From the NCBI RefSeq assembly GCF_014650035.1, contig NZ_BMUE01000001.1, forward strand, positions 434,001-498,000: 64,000 nt of DNA, in the 5' to 3' direction. This DNA comes from Streptomyces lucensis JCM 4490 (GTDB lineage Bacteria; Actinomycetota; Actinomycetes; Streptomycetales; Streptomycetaceae). This document shows positions 1 through 9,531 of the stretch, piece after piece. A model generated the notes under the pieces. The model was given only the letters and a program-made list of their open reading frames with translations. It had not been told where the DNA came from and ran no database searches. A program made the translations under genes and the position numbers. Position 1 is the first letter of the stretch, and each line of letters begins with the position of its first letter.

Positions 1-852
1 GTCGTCGTGATGGACGGCGACTGCCAGCACCCCCCGTCCCTGGTCCCGGAGCTGGTGGCCACCGGTGAGCGGACCAACGCCGGGCTCGTCGTCGCCTCCC
101 GGTACATCGAGGGCGGCAGCCGGGCGGGGCTCGCCGGCGGCTACCGCGTGGCCGTCTCGCGCGGGGCGACCTGGCTCGCCAAGGCGCTCTTCCCCCGCCG
201 GCTGCACGGCATCAGCGACCCGATGAGCGGCTTCTTCGCGATCCGGCGCAGCGCCGTCACCGCGGAGGTGCTCAAGCCGCTCGGCTACAAGATCCTGCTC
301 GAACTGGCCGTCCGCAGCCGACCGCGCCAGGTCGCCGAGGTGCCCTTCGTCTTCCAGGACCGGTTCGCCGGCGAGTCCAAGTCCACCGCCCGGGAGGGCC
401 TGCGCTTCCTGGGACACCTGGCCGGACTGCGCACCGCCTCACCGGTCGCGCGCGTGATCGGTTTCGGGCTGATCGGCGCCAGCGGCTTCGTGCCGAACCT
501 CGCCGGCCTGTGGGCGCTGACCGTCCTCGGCGTGCACTACGTGCCCGCCGAGATCCTCGCCAACCAGCTCGGCGTCGCCTGGAACTTCCTGCTCATCGAG
601 CAGCTGCTCTTCCGCGACCGGCGCGCGCACCGCCGCTGGTGGGACCGGCTCGGCCGGTTCGCGCTCCTCGCCAACGCCGACCTCGTGCTGCGCATCCCGC
701 TCATCGCACTGCTCGTGGACCGGTTCGCGATGGGCGCGCTGTCCGCCACCGCGCTCGCGCTGGTCCTGACGTTCGTCCTGCGCTTCGCCGGCACCGAAGC
801 GCTGGTGTACCTCCCGCGCCGCCGCCGTCGCGACCCCGAGTCCACCCGCTGA
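1..852 (+). CDS. GT2 glycosyltransferase with C-terminal GtrA domain (5' end missing)
   Basis: The reading frame is already open at base 1, so the N-terminal part of the enzyme lies outside the window. The first visible residues, VVVMDGDCQHPP, match the DxD metal-binding region of polyprenol-phosphate mannosyltransferase-type GT2 enzymes. A later SDPMSGFFAIRR segment is also typical of that family. From about residue 145 the protein becomes a GtrA-like domain with about four hydrophobic helices, as in enzymes that load a sugar onto a lipid carrier and flip it. Only 31 bp separate its stop from the secreted copper radical oxidase downstream, so the two probably share a transcript. The family call is firm; donor sugar and acceptor are unknown. 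Confidence 0.85.
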   Translation, partial: VVVMDGDCQHPPSLVPELVATGERTNAGLVVASRYIEGGSRAGLAGGYRVAVSRGATWLAKALFPRRLHGISDPMSGFFAIRRSAVTAEVLKPLGYKILLELAVRSRPRQVAEVPFVFQDRFAGESKSTAREGLRFLGHLAGLRTASPVARVIGFGLIGASGFVPNLAGLWALTVLGVHYVPAEILANQLGVAWNFLLIEQLLFRDRRAHRRWWDRLGRFALLANADLVLRIPLIALLVDRFAMGALSATALALVLTFVLRFAGTEALVYLPRRRRRDPESTR

Positions 853-883
853 GGCACAGCCCTACGACCGCAAGGAGAGCCGT

Positions 884-3280
884 GTGAACCTACGCCGCAG
901 ACGGACCGCGCTGGCCGGGGTGGGCGCCCTGACCGCCGGGCTGCTCCTCACCTCGCCGCAGAGCGCCCAGGCCGCCAACCTCGTCCAGAACCCCGGCTTC
1001 GAGACCGCCGGTACGGACGACATGCCGTACTGCTGGGAGAAGTCGGGGTGGGGCGACAACGACTTCGCCTTCGCGACCGTGCCGGACGCCCACTCCGGCG
1101 CCAGGGCCATGAAGGTCACGCTGACCCGGCGCACCGAGGGCGACCGCAAGGCGCTGATCACCGAGTCCGCCGACTGCGCGCCGGCGGTGAGCGCCGGCAG
1201 GCAGTACGACCTCGGGCTCTGGTACAAGACCACCACCCCGGACGCCAACATCACCGTCTTCCGGCACGACACCACGGCCGGCTGGCAGTACTGGACCGAC
1301 CTCAAGACGCTGGACACCGCGTCGGCCTGGACGCCTGCCACGGTCCGCACGCCCGAGGTCCCGGCCGGCACCGACCGCATCACCTGGGGCGTCTCGGTGT
1401 ACGGCACCGGTTCCGCGACCACCGACGACTACACCATGGACCAGGTCCCGGACGTCGTCCCGCCGGATCGGTGTACGGGCACGAACGCCCAGTGCGCCGA
1501 CGGCACCTGGTCGGTCCTGCCGACACGGAACCCGGTCCGCTCCATGCACTCCGTCGTCCTCAGCAACGGCAAGGTGCTGCTGATCGCGGGGTCCGGCAAC
1601 AGCGAGGAGAACTTCGACGCGGGGACGTTCACCTCCGCGGTGTACGACCCGGCGAAGGGCACCTACAAGGTCGTACCCACGCCGAAGGACATGTTCTGCG
1701 CCGGGCACGTGCAGCTCCAGGACGGCCGGGTCCTCGTCATGAGCGGCAACAAGGCGTACCCGGTCGCGGGCGGTCACGGCTACGAGGGCTTCAAGGACTC
1801 GTACGTCTTCGACCCGAAGACCGAGACCTACAGCAGGACCAACGACCTGAACGACGGCCACTGGTACCCGTCGGCGACCGAACTGGGCAACGGTGACGTC
1901 ATCTCGTTCGGCGGGCTGCGCGAGGACTCCACCGGGTCGGTGACCGCCGAGCTGTGGTCGGACGGGGACCAGCGGTGGCAGCCCCTGTGGAAGGTCCACC
2001 AGACCTGGTCGTACTGGGGCCTGTACCCGGCGATGATCCTCATGCAGGACGGCCGCCTCTTCTACACGGGCAGCCACGTCTTCGGCAACAACATCCCCGG
2101 CACCGGCTCGGCGATCTACGACTACGGTGCGGGCACGGTCACGCAGATCCCGGGGCTGCGGAACAAGGACGAGCGGGACCAGTCGGCGAGCGTGCTGCTG
2201 CCCCCGGCGCAGGACCAGCGGGTGCTGACGATCGGCGGCGGCAACATCGACTCCAACCCGGACGCGAACCGGCTGACCGACGTGATCGACCTCAAGCAGC
2301 CCGACCCCTCGTACGTCGCCGGGCCGCCGATCCCGCAGGGCACGGTCGACCTGGGCAACGGGAGGACCGCCGAGACCGGCGGCCAGGGCAAGATGTACGT
2401 CTCCGCCGTCCTGCTGCCCGACGGCAAGGTGCTGGAGACCGGCGGCGCCCTGCACAACCGGGCCGACCCGGTGTACGAGTCCTCGCTGTACGACCCCGGC
2501 ACCGGCACGTTCGACCCCGTCGCCGCCGACCCGGAGTCCCGCGGCTACCACTCCTCGGCCTTCCTCCTGCCCGACGGCCGGGTGATGGCCACCGGTGACA
2601 ACCCGGGCAACGGCACCTGGAATCACAACGTGTCGATCTACACCCCGCCCTACCTCTACCAGGGCAGCCGGCCGGCGATCACCTCGCTGATCGACCAGGA
2701 GTGGAAGTACGGCGACACGCAGCGGATCACGGTCGACCGGCCCATCGCCAGGGCGGAGCTGATCCGCCCGGCGGCGGTCACGCACTCCTCCGACCCGAAC
2801 CAGCGGTTCGTGGACCTGCCGCTGAGCGTGGACGGCGGCAACGTGGACCTGAACGTGACGAACAACCCGAACATCGCCCCGCCGGGCTGGTACATGCTCT
2901 TCGCGGTCGACGCCAATGGCGTGCCGTCCGTGGCCAGGTGGGTGCACCTGACGGGCCCGTCGGCCCTGAGCGCCGCCGCCCCGCACGTGCACTCCTTCGC
3001 CGACTCCCTGACCGGCAAGGTCGCCGGGCCCGGTGAGAAGCGCGCGGCGCAGAAGGTCAGCCCGACGATCTCCGGCTGCGACCGGCACTACGGCTCGGTC
3101 AACGTCTGTGTGCCGACGGTGTTCCCGCCCGAGGTGAAGAGGACGGCCACCGCCCGCTGCGCCTGGCTGAAGCGGAACCACTACGGGCGGCTGAGGGTGA
3201 ACGGCGGGGACGACCCGCTGGGCCTCGACCGAGACCGGGACGCCATCGCCTGCGGGAAGGGTGATGTGCCGAGGCGTTAG
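884..3280 (+). CDS. Secreted copper radical oxidase (galactose/glyoxal oxidase family) with Excalibur-like tail
   Basis: The GTG start follows an AAGGAG ribosome site. A signal peptide ending near AQA (residue 30) precedes a carbohydrate-binding-like domain (about 31-180), kelch repeats (about 200-590) and the DUF1929 domain. Copper-radical ligands are recognisable by analogy with galactose oxidase: Cys272 (MFCAGH), Tyr328 (WYPSAT), Tyr555-His556 (GYHSSAF) and His634 (VTHSSDPNQR). The family oxidises alcohols or aldehydes to give H2O2. The last ~45 residues (C...NGGDDPLGLDRDRDAIAC) resemble an Excalibur calcium-binding motif, which I do not know from characterised members. The upstream glycosyltransferase suggests a role in processing an extracellular glycan, as proposed for the CslA-GlxA pair; that link is inference. 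Confidence 0.88.
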   Translation: MNLRRRRTALAGVGALTAGLLLTSPQSAQAANLVQNPGFETAGTDDMPYCWEKSGWGDNDFAFATVPDAHSGARAMKVTLTRRTEGDRKALITESADCAPAVSAGRQYDLGLWYKTTTPDANITVFRHDTTAGWQYWTDLKTLDTASAWTPATVRTPEVPAGTDRITWGVSVYGTGSATTDDYTMDQVPDVVPPDRCTGTNAQCADGTWSVLPTRNPVRSMHSVVLSNGKVLLIAGSGNSEENFDAGTFTSAVYDPAKGTYKVVPTPKDMFCAGHVQLQDGRVLVMSGNKAYPVAGGHGYEGFKDSYVFDPKTETYSRTNDLNDGHWYPSATELGNGDVISFGGLREDSTGSVTAELWSDGDQRWQPLWKVHQTWSYWGLYPAMILMQDGRLFYTGSHVFGNNIPGTGSAIYDYGAGTVTQIPGLRNKDERDQSASVLLPPAQDQRVLTIGGGNIDSNPDANRLTDVIDLKQPDPSYVAGPPIPQGTVDLGNGRTAETGGQGKMYVSAVLLPDGKVLETGGALHNRADPVYESSLYDPGTGTFDPVAADPESRGYHSSAFLLPDGRVMATGDNPGNGTWNHNVSIYTPPYLYQGSRPAITSLIDQEWKYGDTQRITVDRPIARAELIRPAAVTHSSDPNQRFVDLPLSVDGGNVDLNVTNNPNIAPPGWYMLFAVDANGVPSVARWVHLTGPSALSAAAPHVHSFADSLTGKVAGPGEKRAAQKVSPTISGCDRHYGSVNVCVPTVFPPEVKRTATARCAWLKRNHYGRLRVNGGDDPLGLDRDRDAIACGKGDVPRR

Positions 3281-3356
3281 ACCGTGTCCGCGAAGTCGCG
3301 TCGTCCGCCCAGGGCGGGCGTCGCGGCGCCGGCGCGACCGTGCGGACCGGGCCTAC

Positions 3357-4139
3357 CTAGGGGGTGTGATCCGGCACCGCCCCACGGCGCTTCAGGGCGC
3401 GCTCCACGATGGCCTCCAGCTGGTCGTGGTGCGCGCCCTTCCAGTAGGCGCGGCCGCACCGTGTGCACCGCGCGAAGACGTCGTACGAGCGCTGCGTGCC
3501 GCCCTTCAGCTGGTCGGCGACCTCCTCCTTGGTGGCCTGTTCCAGCAGGCCGTTGCAGGCGGTGCAGCGGGTCCAGGGGTGCAGGCCGGGGGCGAAGCGG
3601 TCGAGGACGTCGTCCAGCTGCTCCTCGGGCCGGGTGCTGTACACGAAGGCGCCGGCCCACAGTTCGCGGCGGCGCAGCAGGCCCCGGTCGCGGCTGAGCA
3701 TGACCCGCCGCTCGGCCGCCGAGCGGGCGGCGAGTGCCGGGTCGCCGATGTCGGTCGACTCGTACGCCGTGTCGACGCCGAGCAGGCGCAGACGGCGGGC
3801 CAGGGTGCCGAGGTGGACGTCGAGGAGGAAGCGCAGGGGGGCGCCGGGAACCCGCTGGGGGCGGACCACCGGGCGGACGGCGACCGACTCGCCGTGCGCG
3901 GGGATGTGGGAGACGGGGACCTCGGCGCCGTCCACGACGAGGGCGCCGACCTCCGTCAGCGGAACACCGAGGGACTCGACGACGTGGCCGAGGGTGGAGA
4001 CCCCGTCGACGGCCAGCGGCCTGGTGCCGCCGCGGCGGTCGTGCGGCACGAACACCGCCAGCTCGGAAGCGACTTCGACGTGGATCTCCGGTGCGTTCAC
4101 CTGGTCAGGATGACACGGGCCGGGGCCGGGGGGGCTCAC
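3357..4139 (-). CDS. Mut7-C RNase-domain protein with ubiquitin-like N-terminus
   Basis: The protein has about 260 residues. The N-terminal ~80 residues (IHVEVASELAVFV...) look like the small beta-grasp 'Mut7-C ubiquitin' domain. The rest is a Mut7-C domain, a PIN-like RNase fold, with FLLDVHLGTLARRLR and LSRDRGLLRR acidic motifs and two CxxC pairs (CTACN, CTRCG) forming a zinc ribbon. The GTG start overlaps the TetR stop codon as GTGA, so it is translationally coupled to the regulator upstream. A second GTG at 4100, immediately before NAPEIHVEV, is an equally good start. The RNA target is unknown, and membership of an efflux operon may be incidental. Confidence 0.8.
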   Translation of the reverse strand: MSPPGPGPCHPDQVNAPEIHVEVASELAVFVPHDRRGGTRPLAVDGVSTLGHVVESLGVPLTEVGALVVDGAEVPVSHIPAHGESVAVRPVVRPQRVPGAPLRFLLDVHLGTLARRLRLLGVDTAYESTDIGDPALAARSAAERRVMLSRDRGLLRRRELWAGAFVYSTRPEEQLDDVLDRFAPGLHPWTRCTACNGLLEQATKEEVADQLKGGTQRSYDVFARCTRCGRAYWKGAHHDQLEAIVERALKRRGAVPDHTP

Positions 4140-4774
4140 GGATTACGGGCGGACAGGCCGTGCTGCAGGACGTCCAGGGTGCGGTCGAGGAGCGCGGTGA
4201 AGTCCTGCTGGTTCCCGTGCTCGCCCCAGTACAGGGTGGTCTCCATCAGGCCGCCGATCAGGGACATCGCGTAGACGCGGACCTCCAGGCTGTCGGGGTC
4301 GCGGCCGGTGCGCTCGCCGATCGCGGTGCAGAACATGCGGCCGGTGACCGACATGCTCTCCATCATCCGCGAGCGCACCGCGGGCACCTGGACCATGAGG
4401 TGGCTGCGCAGCCGCGCCGCCCTCGGATCCCCCTCGATGCCCGCGCGGGCCGCCTCCCGCATCACGTACCGCACGGTGTCGGGCCAGGGCTCGTCGGCCG
4501 GGCGGTTGCGCAGTTCCTCCACGATGATCGGGTCGTACTCGTCGGTGAGGACGATGTCCTCCTTCGTCGGGAAGTACCGGAAGACGGTCGACGGGGACAC
4601 CTCGGCGCGCTCGGCGATCTGGTCGATCGTCGTGGCGTCGTACCCGTGCTCCTCGATCAGCGCGTACGTCGCGGTGCGGATCGCCTCGCGTGTCTTGATC
4701 TTCTTGCGTTCGCGCAGGCTCAGCTGGGGGCGGTCGGCGGGGGAGGTGATGCGTGCGGCCGTCATGCGGTTCAT
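4136..4774 (-). CDS. TetR-family repressor of the adjacent efflux pump
   Basis: The protein has 212 residues. Its helix-turn-helix near the N-terminus contains TTIDQIAERAEVSPSTVFRYF, typical of TetR proteins, and a helical ligand-binding domain follows. The ATG at 4774 was chosen because it lies two bases past the stop of the MFS transporter, giving tight coupling, and because the longer frame adds only low-complexity sequence. As the second gene of the transporter operon it is probably an autoregulating, ligand-relieved repressor. An imperfect palindrome upstream of the transporter (6341-6355) is the likely operator. Confidence 0.9.
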   Translation of the reverse strand: MNRMTAARITSPADRPQLSLRERKKIKTREAIRTATYALIEEHGYDATTIDQIAERAEVSPSTVFRYFPTKEDIVLTDEYDPIIVEELRNRPADEPWPDTVRYVMREAARAGIEGDPRAARLRSHLMVQVPAVRSRMMESMSVTGRMFCTAIGERTGRDPDSLEVRVYAMSLIGGLMETTLYWGEHGNQQDFTALLDRTLDVLQHGLSARNP

Positions 4775-4776
4775 TG

Positions 4777-6336
4777 TCAGGCATCCGCCTTCACGGAAGC
4801 CATGCGGACGCCGGCGCCCCCGGTGCGCGGCGCCACCGGCGCCCCCGGCAGGAACGCCGCCGCCAGCAGCGCCGCGGCCAGGGAGGCGATCCCGCACACA
4901 AGCAGCACCAGCGTCATGCCGTGCACGTACGCGTCGTTCGCGGAGACGGCCAGGTGCAGCGAGCCCGCCTTCTCGGCGATCAGATGGGCGGCGACCACGG
5001 AGTCCCCGGCGGTGTCGGCGGTGGCGGAGGGCAGGCCGGTCACGTCGAGGCGGTCACGGAAGGCGTTGGACAGCAGGCTGCCGAGCAGCGCGATCCCGAC
5101 GGCGGCGCCGACCTGGCGCAGCGTCAGCAGCAGCCCGGAGCCGCTGCCGGCGCGGTCGGCGGGCAGGGCGGTGAGCGCGCCGGTCATGGACGGCACGAGG
5201 GCGAAGCCGAAGCCGAGGCCGGCGACGGCCAGCCACAGCGCGGTGAAGCCGTAGCCGTCCTGGGTCGTGGTGCGGGCGCCCAGCAGCGCGGCGAAGGCGA
5301 GGACGACCAGGCCGCCGGTGACCGTGGCGCGCGCACCGAAGCGGTCGGCGACGGGTGCGGCGAGCTTCGCGGAGACGGACAGCCCGAGGACCAGCGGCAG
5401 CAGCTTGACGCCGGTGGCCAGGGTGTCGTTGCCGAGGACGGACTGCAGGTAGGGCGGCAGCACGAAGAGCAGTCCGGACAGCACGAACATCACCAGGGTC
5501 GCGGCGATGGCGTTGAACAGGAAGCCGCGGTGGGCGAGCAGGCCCATGTCGAGCATGGGGCGCTCCTCCCGGCGCGAGCGCAGCACCAGGCCGGTGAGCA
5601 GGACCGCGGCGGCGGCGAGGAGCGTGAGGATCAGCGGGTCGGTCCAGCCGCGCTCGGGCGCCTCGATGATGGCGTAGACGAGGGCGCCGAGCCCGCCGGT
5701 GGTGAACGCGGCGGAGAGGGTGTCGATGCGGGGCGAGGCCGGGTCGCTGGTCTCCGGCAGCAGCACGAGGCAGGCGACGATCGCGAGCGCGACCATGGGC
5801 ACGTTCAGCACGAAGACCGAGCCCCACCAGAAGTGTTCGAGCAGCCAGCCGCCGATGATCGGGCCGAGGGGCAGGCCGAGCGCGGAGCCGGTGGAGACCA
5901 GGCCGATGGCCTTGCCGCGCTCGTCGGGCGCGAACAGGGACGGCAGCACGGACATCGCGAGCGGGGTGATCAGCGCGGCGCCGACGCCCATCAGCGCCCG
6001 GGCGACGACCACCCAGTTCACGTCGTCGGCCAGCGCGCCGGCCACCGAACCGGCCAGGAAGACCACCAGCCCGCCGATCAGCATCCGGCGCCGTCCGAAC
6101 CGGTCGCCGAGGAGGCCGGCGGGGAGCATCAGCGCGGCGAAGACGACGACGTAGGCGTCCGCCATCCACTGCTGCTCGCCGGTGCTGGCGCCGAGCTGCT
6201 CCGCCATCGTCGGAAGGGCCACGTTCAGGATCGTCGTGTCGAAGCCGAGCACCAGCATGCTCATGACCAGGGCGCCGAGGGCCAGCCAGCGGCGCGGGTT
6301 GTGCCAGGACGCGGGAGTGCTGATGACAGTAACCAT
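4777..6336 (-). CDS. DHA2/EmrB-QacA family MFS drug exporter
   Basis: The protein has 519 residues and about 14 hydrophobic segments, the usual size for the 14-helix DHA2 proton antiporters. It carries motif A (GDRFGRRRML) between helices 2 and 3 and motif C-like GSALGLPLGPIIGG in helix 5. It is the first gene of a minus-strand operon with the TetR repressor and the Mut7-C protein. The promoter region has a TTGACA box at 6368-6373 and repeated TGACAGT half-sites that reach into the start of the gene. The substrate is unknown; hydrophobic antibiotics are usual for the family. Confidence 0.92.
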   Translation of the reverse strand: MVTVISTPASWHNPRRWLALGALVMSMLVLGFDTTILNVALPTMAEQLGASTGEQQWMADAYVVVFAALMLPAGLLGDRFGRRRMLIGGLVVFLAGSVAGALADDVNWVVVARALMGVGAALITPLAMSVLPSLFAPDERGKAIGLVSTGSALGLPLGPIIGGWLLEHFWWGSVFVLNVPMVALAIVACLVLLPETSDPASPRIDTLSAAFTTGGLGALVYAIIEAPERGWTDPLILTLLAAAAVLLTGLVLRSRREERPMLDMGLLAHRGFLFNAIAATLVMFVLSGLLFVLPPYLQSVLGNDTLATGVKLLPLVLGLSVSAKLAAPVADRFGARATVTGGLVVLAFAALLGARTTTQDGYGFTALWLAVAGLGFGFALVPSMTGALTALPADRAGSGSGLLLTLRQVGAAVGIALLGSLLSNAFRDRLDVTGLPSATADTAGDSVVAAHLIAEKAGSLHLAVSANDAYVHGMTLVLLVCGIASLAAALLAAAFLPGAPVAPRTGGAGVRMASVKADA

Positions 6337-6340
6337 GAAA

Positions 6341-6373
6341 TGACAGTAACTATCAAAAGCGCTGCCATGTCAA
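6341..6373 (-). promoter_or_regulatory. Promoter and TetR-type operator of the efflux operon
   Basis: On the minus strand a TTGACA -35 (6373-6368) is followed by TAGTTA (6352-6347) and TACTGT (6348-6343) as -10 candidates. Overlapping them is the imperfect palindrome TGACAGT-A-ACTATCA (6341-6355). The half-site ATGACAGTAAC recurs at 6323-6333, 17 bp away and inside the first codons of the gene. The layout suits repression by the TetR protein of the same operon. Confidence 0.6.
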
Positions 6374-6395
6374 TCGATAGCTACCTCCAGGCATG

Positions 6396-6426
6396 AAAAA
6401 TGGCCACGGCTCGCGAGCCGTGGCCA
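6396..6426 (-). terminator. Intrinsic terminator after the hemolysin III gene
   Basis: A fully self-complementary stretch (TGGCCACGGCT / CGCG / AGCCGTGGCCA, 6401-6426) is followed on the minus strand by five T residues (6400-6396). It sits 22 bp past the stop of the hemolysin III gene and ahead of the efflux promoter. A hairpin with a T run is unusual at this GC content, so the call is strong. Confidence 0.9.
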
Positions 6427-6447
6427 GGTTCTGGCGGGAAGTCGACG

Positions 6448-7170
6448 CTACGCGTGCTGGTACGCCACCAGCGAGATGCCGACGTAGTGGACGACGAAGG
6501 CGGCGAGGGTCAAGGAGTGGAAGACCTCGTGGAAGCCGAACCAGCGCGGTGAGGGGTTCGGCCGCTTGATGCCGTAGATCACGCCGCCGGCGCTGTAGAG
6601 GAGGCCGCCGACGACCACCAGGACCAGGACGGCGATGCCGCCGGTGCGCATGAAGTCGGGCAGGAAGAAGACCGCCGCCCAGCCCATCGCGATGTAGCAG
6701 GGCGTGTACAGCCAGCGCGGGGCGCCGACCCAGAACACCCGGAAGGCGATGCCGGCGAGGGCCGCCGCCCAGATGCTCCACAGCAGCCACTGGCCCTTGG
6801 CCCCGGGCAGGAGCAGCATGGTCAGCGGGGTGTAGGTGCCCGCGATGATCAGGAAGATGTTGGCGTGGTCGAGGCGGCGCAGGACGCCGTCCATCCGGGG
6901 GCTCCAGTTGCCCCGGTGGTACAGCGCGCTGACGCCGAAGAGCAGGCAGGCCGTCAGGGCGTAGATCCCGCAGGCGATACGGCCCCTCGTCGAGTCGGCG
7001 AGAGCGGTGAGCACGAGGCCCGCGACGAGCGCGGCCGGGAACATGCCCAGGTGCAGCCAGCCGCGGAGCCGGGGCTTGACCGGATGTGGCAGAGAGAGCG
7101 CCACGGGACCGACGCCGGCGGCCGGCGTGTCCGAGGGCGCGTCGGAGGCGTGCGCAGTCATGAGCCGCAT
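6448..7170 (-). CDS. trhA: Hemolysin III / TrhA (PAQR-like) membrane protein
   Basis: The protein has about 240 residues with seven predicted membrane helices. It has the conserved histidines and polar residues of the hemolysin III/PAQR family: SALYHRGNW in the first helix pair, DHANIFLIIAGTYTPL in the centre and FHSLTLAAFVVHYVGI near the C-terminus. These residues form a metal site in PAQR relatives. Bacterial TrhA proteins have been linked to membrane homeostasis. ATG codons at 7170 (MRLMTAHASD) and 7161 (MTAHASD) are both possible; neither has a strong ribosome site. A similar gene lies near uppS and phoH in mycobacteria, as I recall. Confidence 0.85.
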   Translation of the reverse strand: MRLMTAHASDAPSDTPAAGVGPVALSLPHPVKPRLRGWLHLGMFPAALVAGLVLTALADSTRGRIACGIYALTACLLFGVSALYHRGNWSPRMDGVLRRLDHANIFLIIAGTYTPLTMLLLPGAKGQWLLWSIWAAALAGIAFRVFWVGAPRWLYTPCYIAMGWAAVFFLPDFMRTGGIAVLVLVVVGGLLYSAGGVIYGIKRPNPSPRWFGFHEVFHSLTLAAFVVHYVGISLVAYQHA

Positions 7171-7440
7171 GGTACCTACGCCGCCGTAAGTCGCCCACCA
7201 ATGCACGCCCGACAGGGCCGTCCGGCAAAAAGTCCTTCAGCTGAACCCAACGTGGCCGCAAAGAACCGCGGAAACCGTGGGATTCCTCACGCTGCTCACC
7301 TGTGATGCCCTCTGGACAGATGGGCACTAGACTCGGATGATCAAATGAGTGTGGTCGGCACCGGATGAGCGGCTACGAAGCATCCGGGTCGTGGCCCCCA
7401 CGGGGCGAACAAGACAAAAATCCCTCATTTAGGAGCAATC

Positions 7441-9261
7441 GTGGCGCGCGACATCGCGGCTCCCACCGTCCCCACCAACCACCAGGAACTGGTCTCGTGG
7501 GTCAACGAGATCGCCGAACTGACGCAGCCGGACCGCGTGGTCTGGTGCGACGGCTCCGAGGCGGAGTACGAGCGGCTGTGTGAAGAACTGGTAGCCAAGG
7601 GCACGTTCAGGAAGCTCGACCCGATCAAGCGGCCGCACTCCTACTACGCCGCCTCCGACCCGACCGACGTCGCGCGCGTCGAGGACCGGACCTTCATCTG
7701 CTCGGAGAAGGAGCAGGACGCCGGCCCCACCAACCACTGGAAGGCCCCCGCGGAGATGCGGGAGATCTTCTCCGGCGACGACGGCCTGTTCCGCGGCTCG
7801 ATGCGGGGCCGCACGATGTACGTCGTCCCCTTCTGCATGGGCCCGCTCGGCTCCCCGCTGTCCGCGATCGGCGTGGAGATCACCGACTCCGCCTACGTCG
7901 CCGTCTCCATGCGCACCATGACGCGCATGGGCCAGGCCGTCCTGGACGAACTCGGCGACGAGGGCTTCTTCGTCAAGGCCGTCCACACCCTCGGCGCCCC
8001 GCTGGAGCCGGGCCAGGAGGACGTGCCGTGGCCGTGCAACTCCACCAAGTACATCTCGCACTTCCCCGAGGACCGCGAGATCTGGTCCTACGGCTCCGGC
8101 TACGGCGGCAACGCCCTGCTCGGCAAGAAGTGCTACGCCCTGCGCATCGCCTCCGTCATGGCCCGTGACGAGGGCTGGCTGGCCGAGCACATGCTGGTCC
8201 TCAAGCTCACCCCGCCGCAGGGCGAGGCGAAGTACGTCGCCGCCGCCTTCCCGAGCGCCTGCGGCAAGACCAACCTCGCCATGCTGGAGCCGACGATCTC
8301 CGGCTGGACCGTGGAGACCATCGGCGACGACATCGCCTGGATGCGCTTCGGCGAGGACGGCCGCCTCTACGCGATCAACCCCGAAGCCGGCTTCTTCGGC
8401 GTCGCGCCCGGCACCGGCGAGCACACCAACGCCAACGCGATGAAGACCCTGTGGGGCAACGCGGTCTTCACCAACGTCGCGCTCACCGACGACGGCGACG
8501 TGTGGTGGGAGGGTATGACCGAGGAGCCACCCGCCCACCTGACGGACTGGAAGGGCAACGACTGGACCCCGGCCTCCGAGGCGCCGGCCGCCCACCCCAA
8601 CGCCCGCTTCACCGTCCCGGCCTCCCAGTGCCCGATCATCGCGCCGGAGTGGGAGGACCCGAAGGGCGTGCCGATCTCGGCGATCCTGTTCGGCGGGCGC
8701 CGCGCCACCGCGGTGCCGCTGGTGACGGAGTCCTTCGACTGGAACCACGGCGTCTTCCTCGGCGCCAACGTGGCCAGCGAGAAGACGGCCGCCGCCGAGG
8801 GCAAGGTCGGCGAGCTGCGCCGCGACCCGTTCGCCATGCTGCCCTTCTGCGGCTACAACATGGGCGACTACATGGGTCACTGGATCGACGTGGCCAAGGA
8901 CAAGGACCAGGCGAAGCTGCCGAAGATCTACTACGTCAACTGGTTCCGCAAGGACGACCGGGGCAAGTTCGTCTGGCCGGGCTTCGGCGAGAACTCCCGC
9001 GTCCTGAAGTGGATCGTGGACCGGCTCGACGGCAAGGCCGACGGCGTCGAGACCCCGATCGGCGTCCTGCCGACCAAGGAGGCGCTCGACACCGACGGTC
9101 TCGACCTGTCCGAGTCCGACCTGGACTTCCTGCTCACGGTCGACAAGGACGTCTGGCGCGAGGAGGCGGCCCTCGTCCCCGGCCACCTGGAGACCTTCGG
9201 CGACCACACCCCGAAGGAACTGTGGGACCAGTACCGCGCGCTGGTGGAGCGCCTGGGCTGA
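7441..9261 (+). CDS. pckG: Phosphoenolpyruvate carboxykinase (GTP)
   Basis: The protein has 606 residues, the normal length of the GTP-dependent enzyme. It converts oxaloacetate and GTP to phosphoenolpyruvate, CO2 and GDP, at the head of gluconeogenesis. The kinase-1a loop [12 protein letters not shown] spans residues 270-281, with catalytic Cys274 and P-loop Lys276-Thr277. Other family signatures include SEYERL near residue 40, [10 protein letters not shown] and [15 protein letters not shown]. The GTG start follows AGGAGC at 7431. The gene stands alone, with about 270 bp upstream and a strong terminator downstream. Two fumarases and fructose-bisphosphatase appear later in the window, so several gluconeogenic steps are close together. 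Confidence 0.97.
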   Translation: MARDIAAPTVPTNHQELVSWVNEIAELTQPDRVVWCDGSEAEYERLCEELVAKGTFRKLDPIKRPHSYYAASDPTDVARVEDRTFICSEKEQDAGPTNHWKAPAEMREIFSGDDGLFRGSMRGRTMYVVPFCMGPLGSPLSAIGVEITDSAYVAVSMRTMTRMGQAVLDELGDEGFFVKAVHTLGAPLEPGQEDVPWPCNSTKYISHFPEDREIWSYGSGYGGNALLGKKCYALRIASVMARDEGWLAEHMLVLKLTPPQGEAKYVAAAFPSACGKTNLAMLEPTISGWTVETIGDDIAWMRFGEDGRLYAINPEAGFFGVAPGTGEHTNANAMKTLWGNAVFTNVALTDDGDVWWEGMTEEPPAHLTDWKGNDWTPASEAPAAHPNARFTVPASQCPIIAPEWEDPKGVPISAILFGGRRATAVPLVTESFDWNHGVFLGANVASEKTAAAEGKVGELRRDPFAMLPFCGYNMGDYMGHWIDVAKDKDQAKLPKIYYVNWFRKDDRGKFVWPGFGENSRVLKWIVDRLDGKADGVETPIGVLPTKEALDTDGLDLSESDLDFLLTVDKDVWREEAALVPGHLETFGDHTPKELWDQYRALVERLG

Positions 9262-9338
9262 GCGCCCGCTGAAGACTCCGCGGCCGGTCGCCGTGCCCTG
9301 ACCAGCGATCGTCACGACCGGCCGCGGTGCCACCGTGA

Positions 9339-9368
9339 GGGGCCCCGCACAACGACGTGCGGGGCCCC
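9339..9368 (+). terminator. Hairpin terminator after pckG
   Basis: GGGGCCCCGCAC and GTGCGGGGCCCC form a perfect 12-bp stem around the loop AACGAC, about 80 bp past the pckG stop. There is no T run, as is common in Streptomyces. The rest of the 9262-9531 gap shows no gene. Confidence 0.8.
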
Positions 9369-9531
9369 GTCCGTTCGTCGCGCGAACTCCCGGCGGGCGG
9401 AGTGCCCGCGGGACTTCGCTCTCACCGGCCGGGGAGAAGGCCGGCCCCGGGCCGGCGCGGTGTGTGGCGCCCGGTCCGCGCGTCGCTGCGGGTGCGCGCG
9501 GACCGGGGCCGATCGGGGACCCCCGCGGGGG

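Noticed and set aside
890..3181. Very long minus-strand open frame opposite the copper oxidase gene
   Set aside because: It is a shadow produced by high GC: composition is Arg/Gly/Val-rich with no domain, while the plus strand has signal peptide and active-site motifs.
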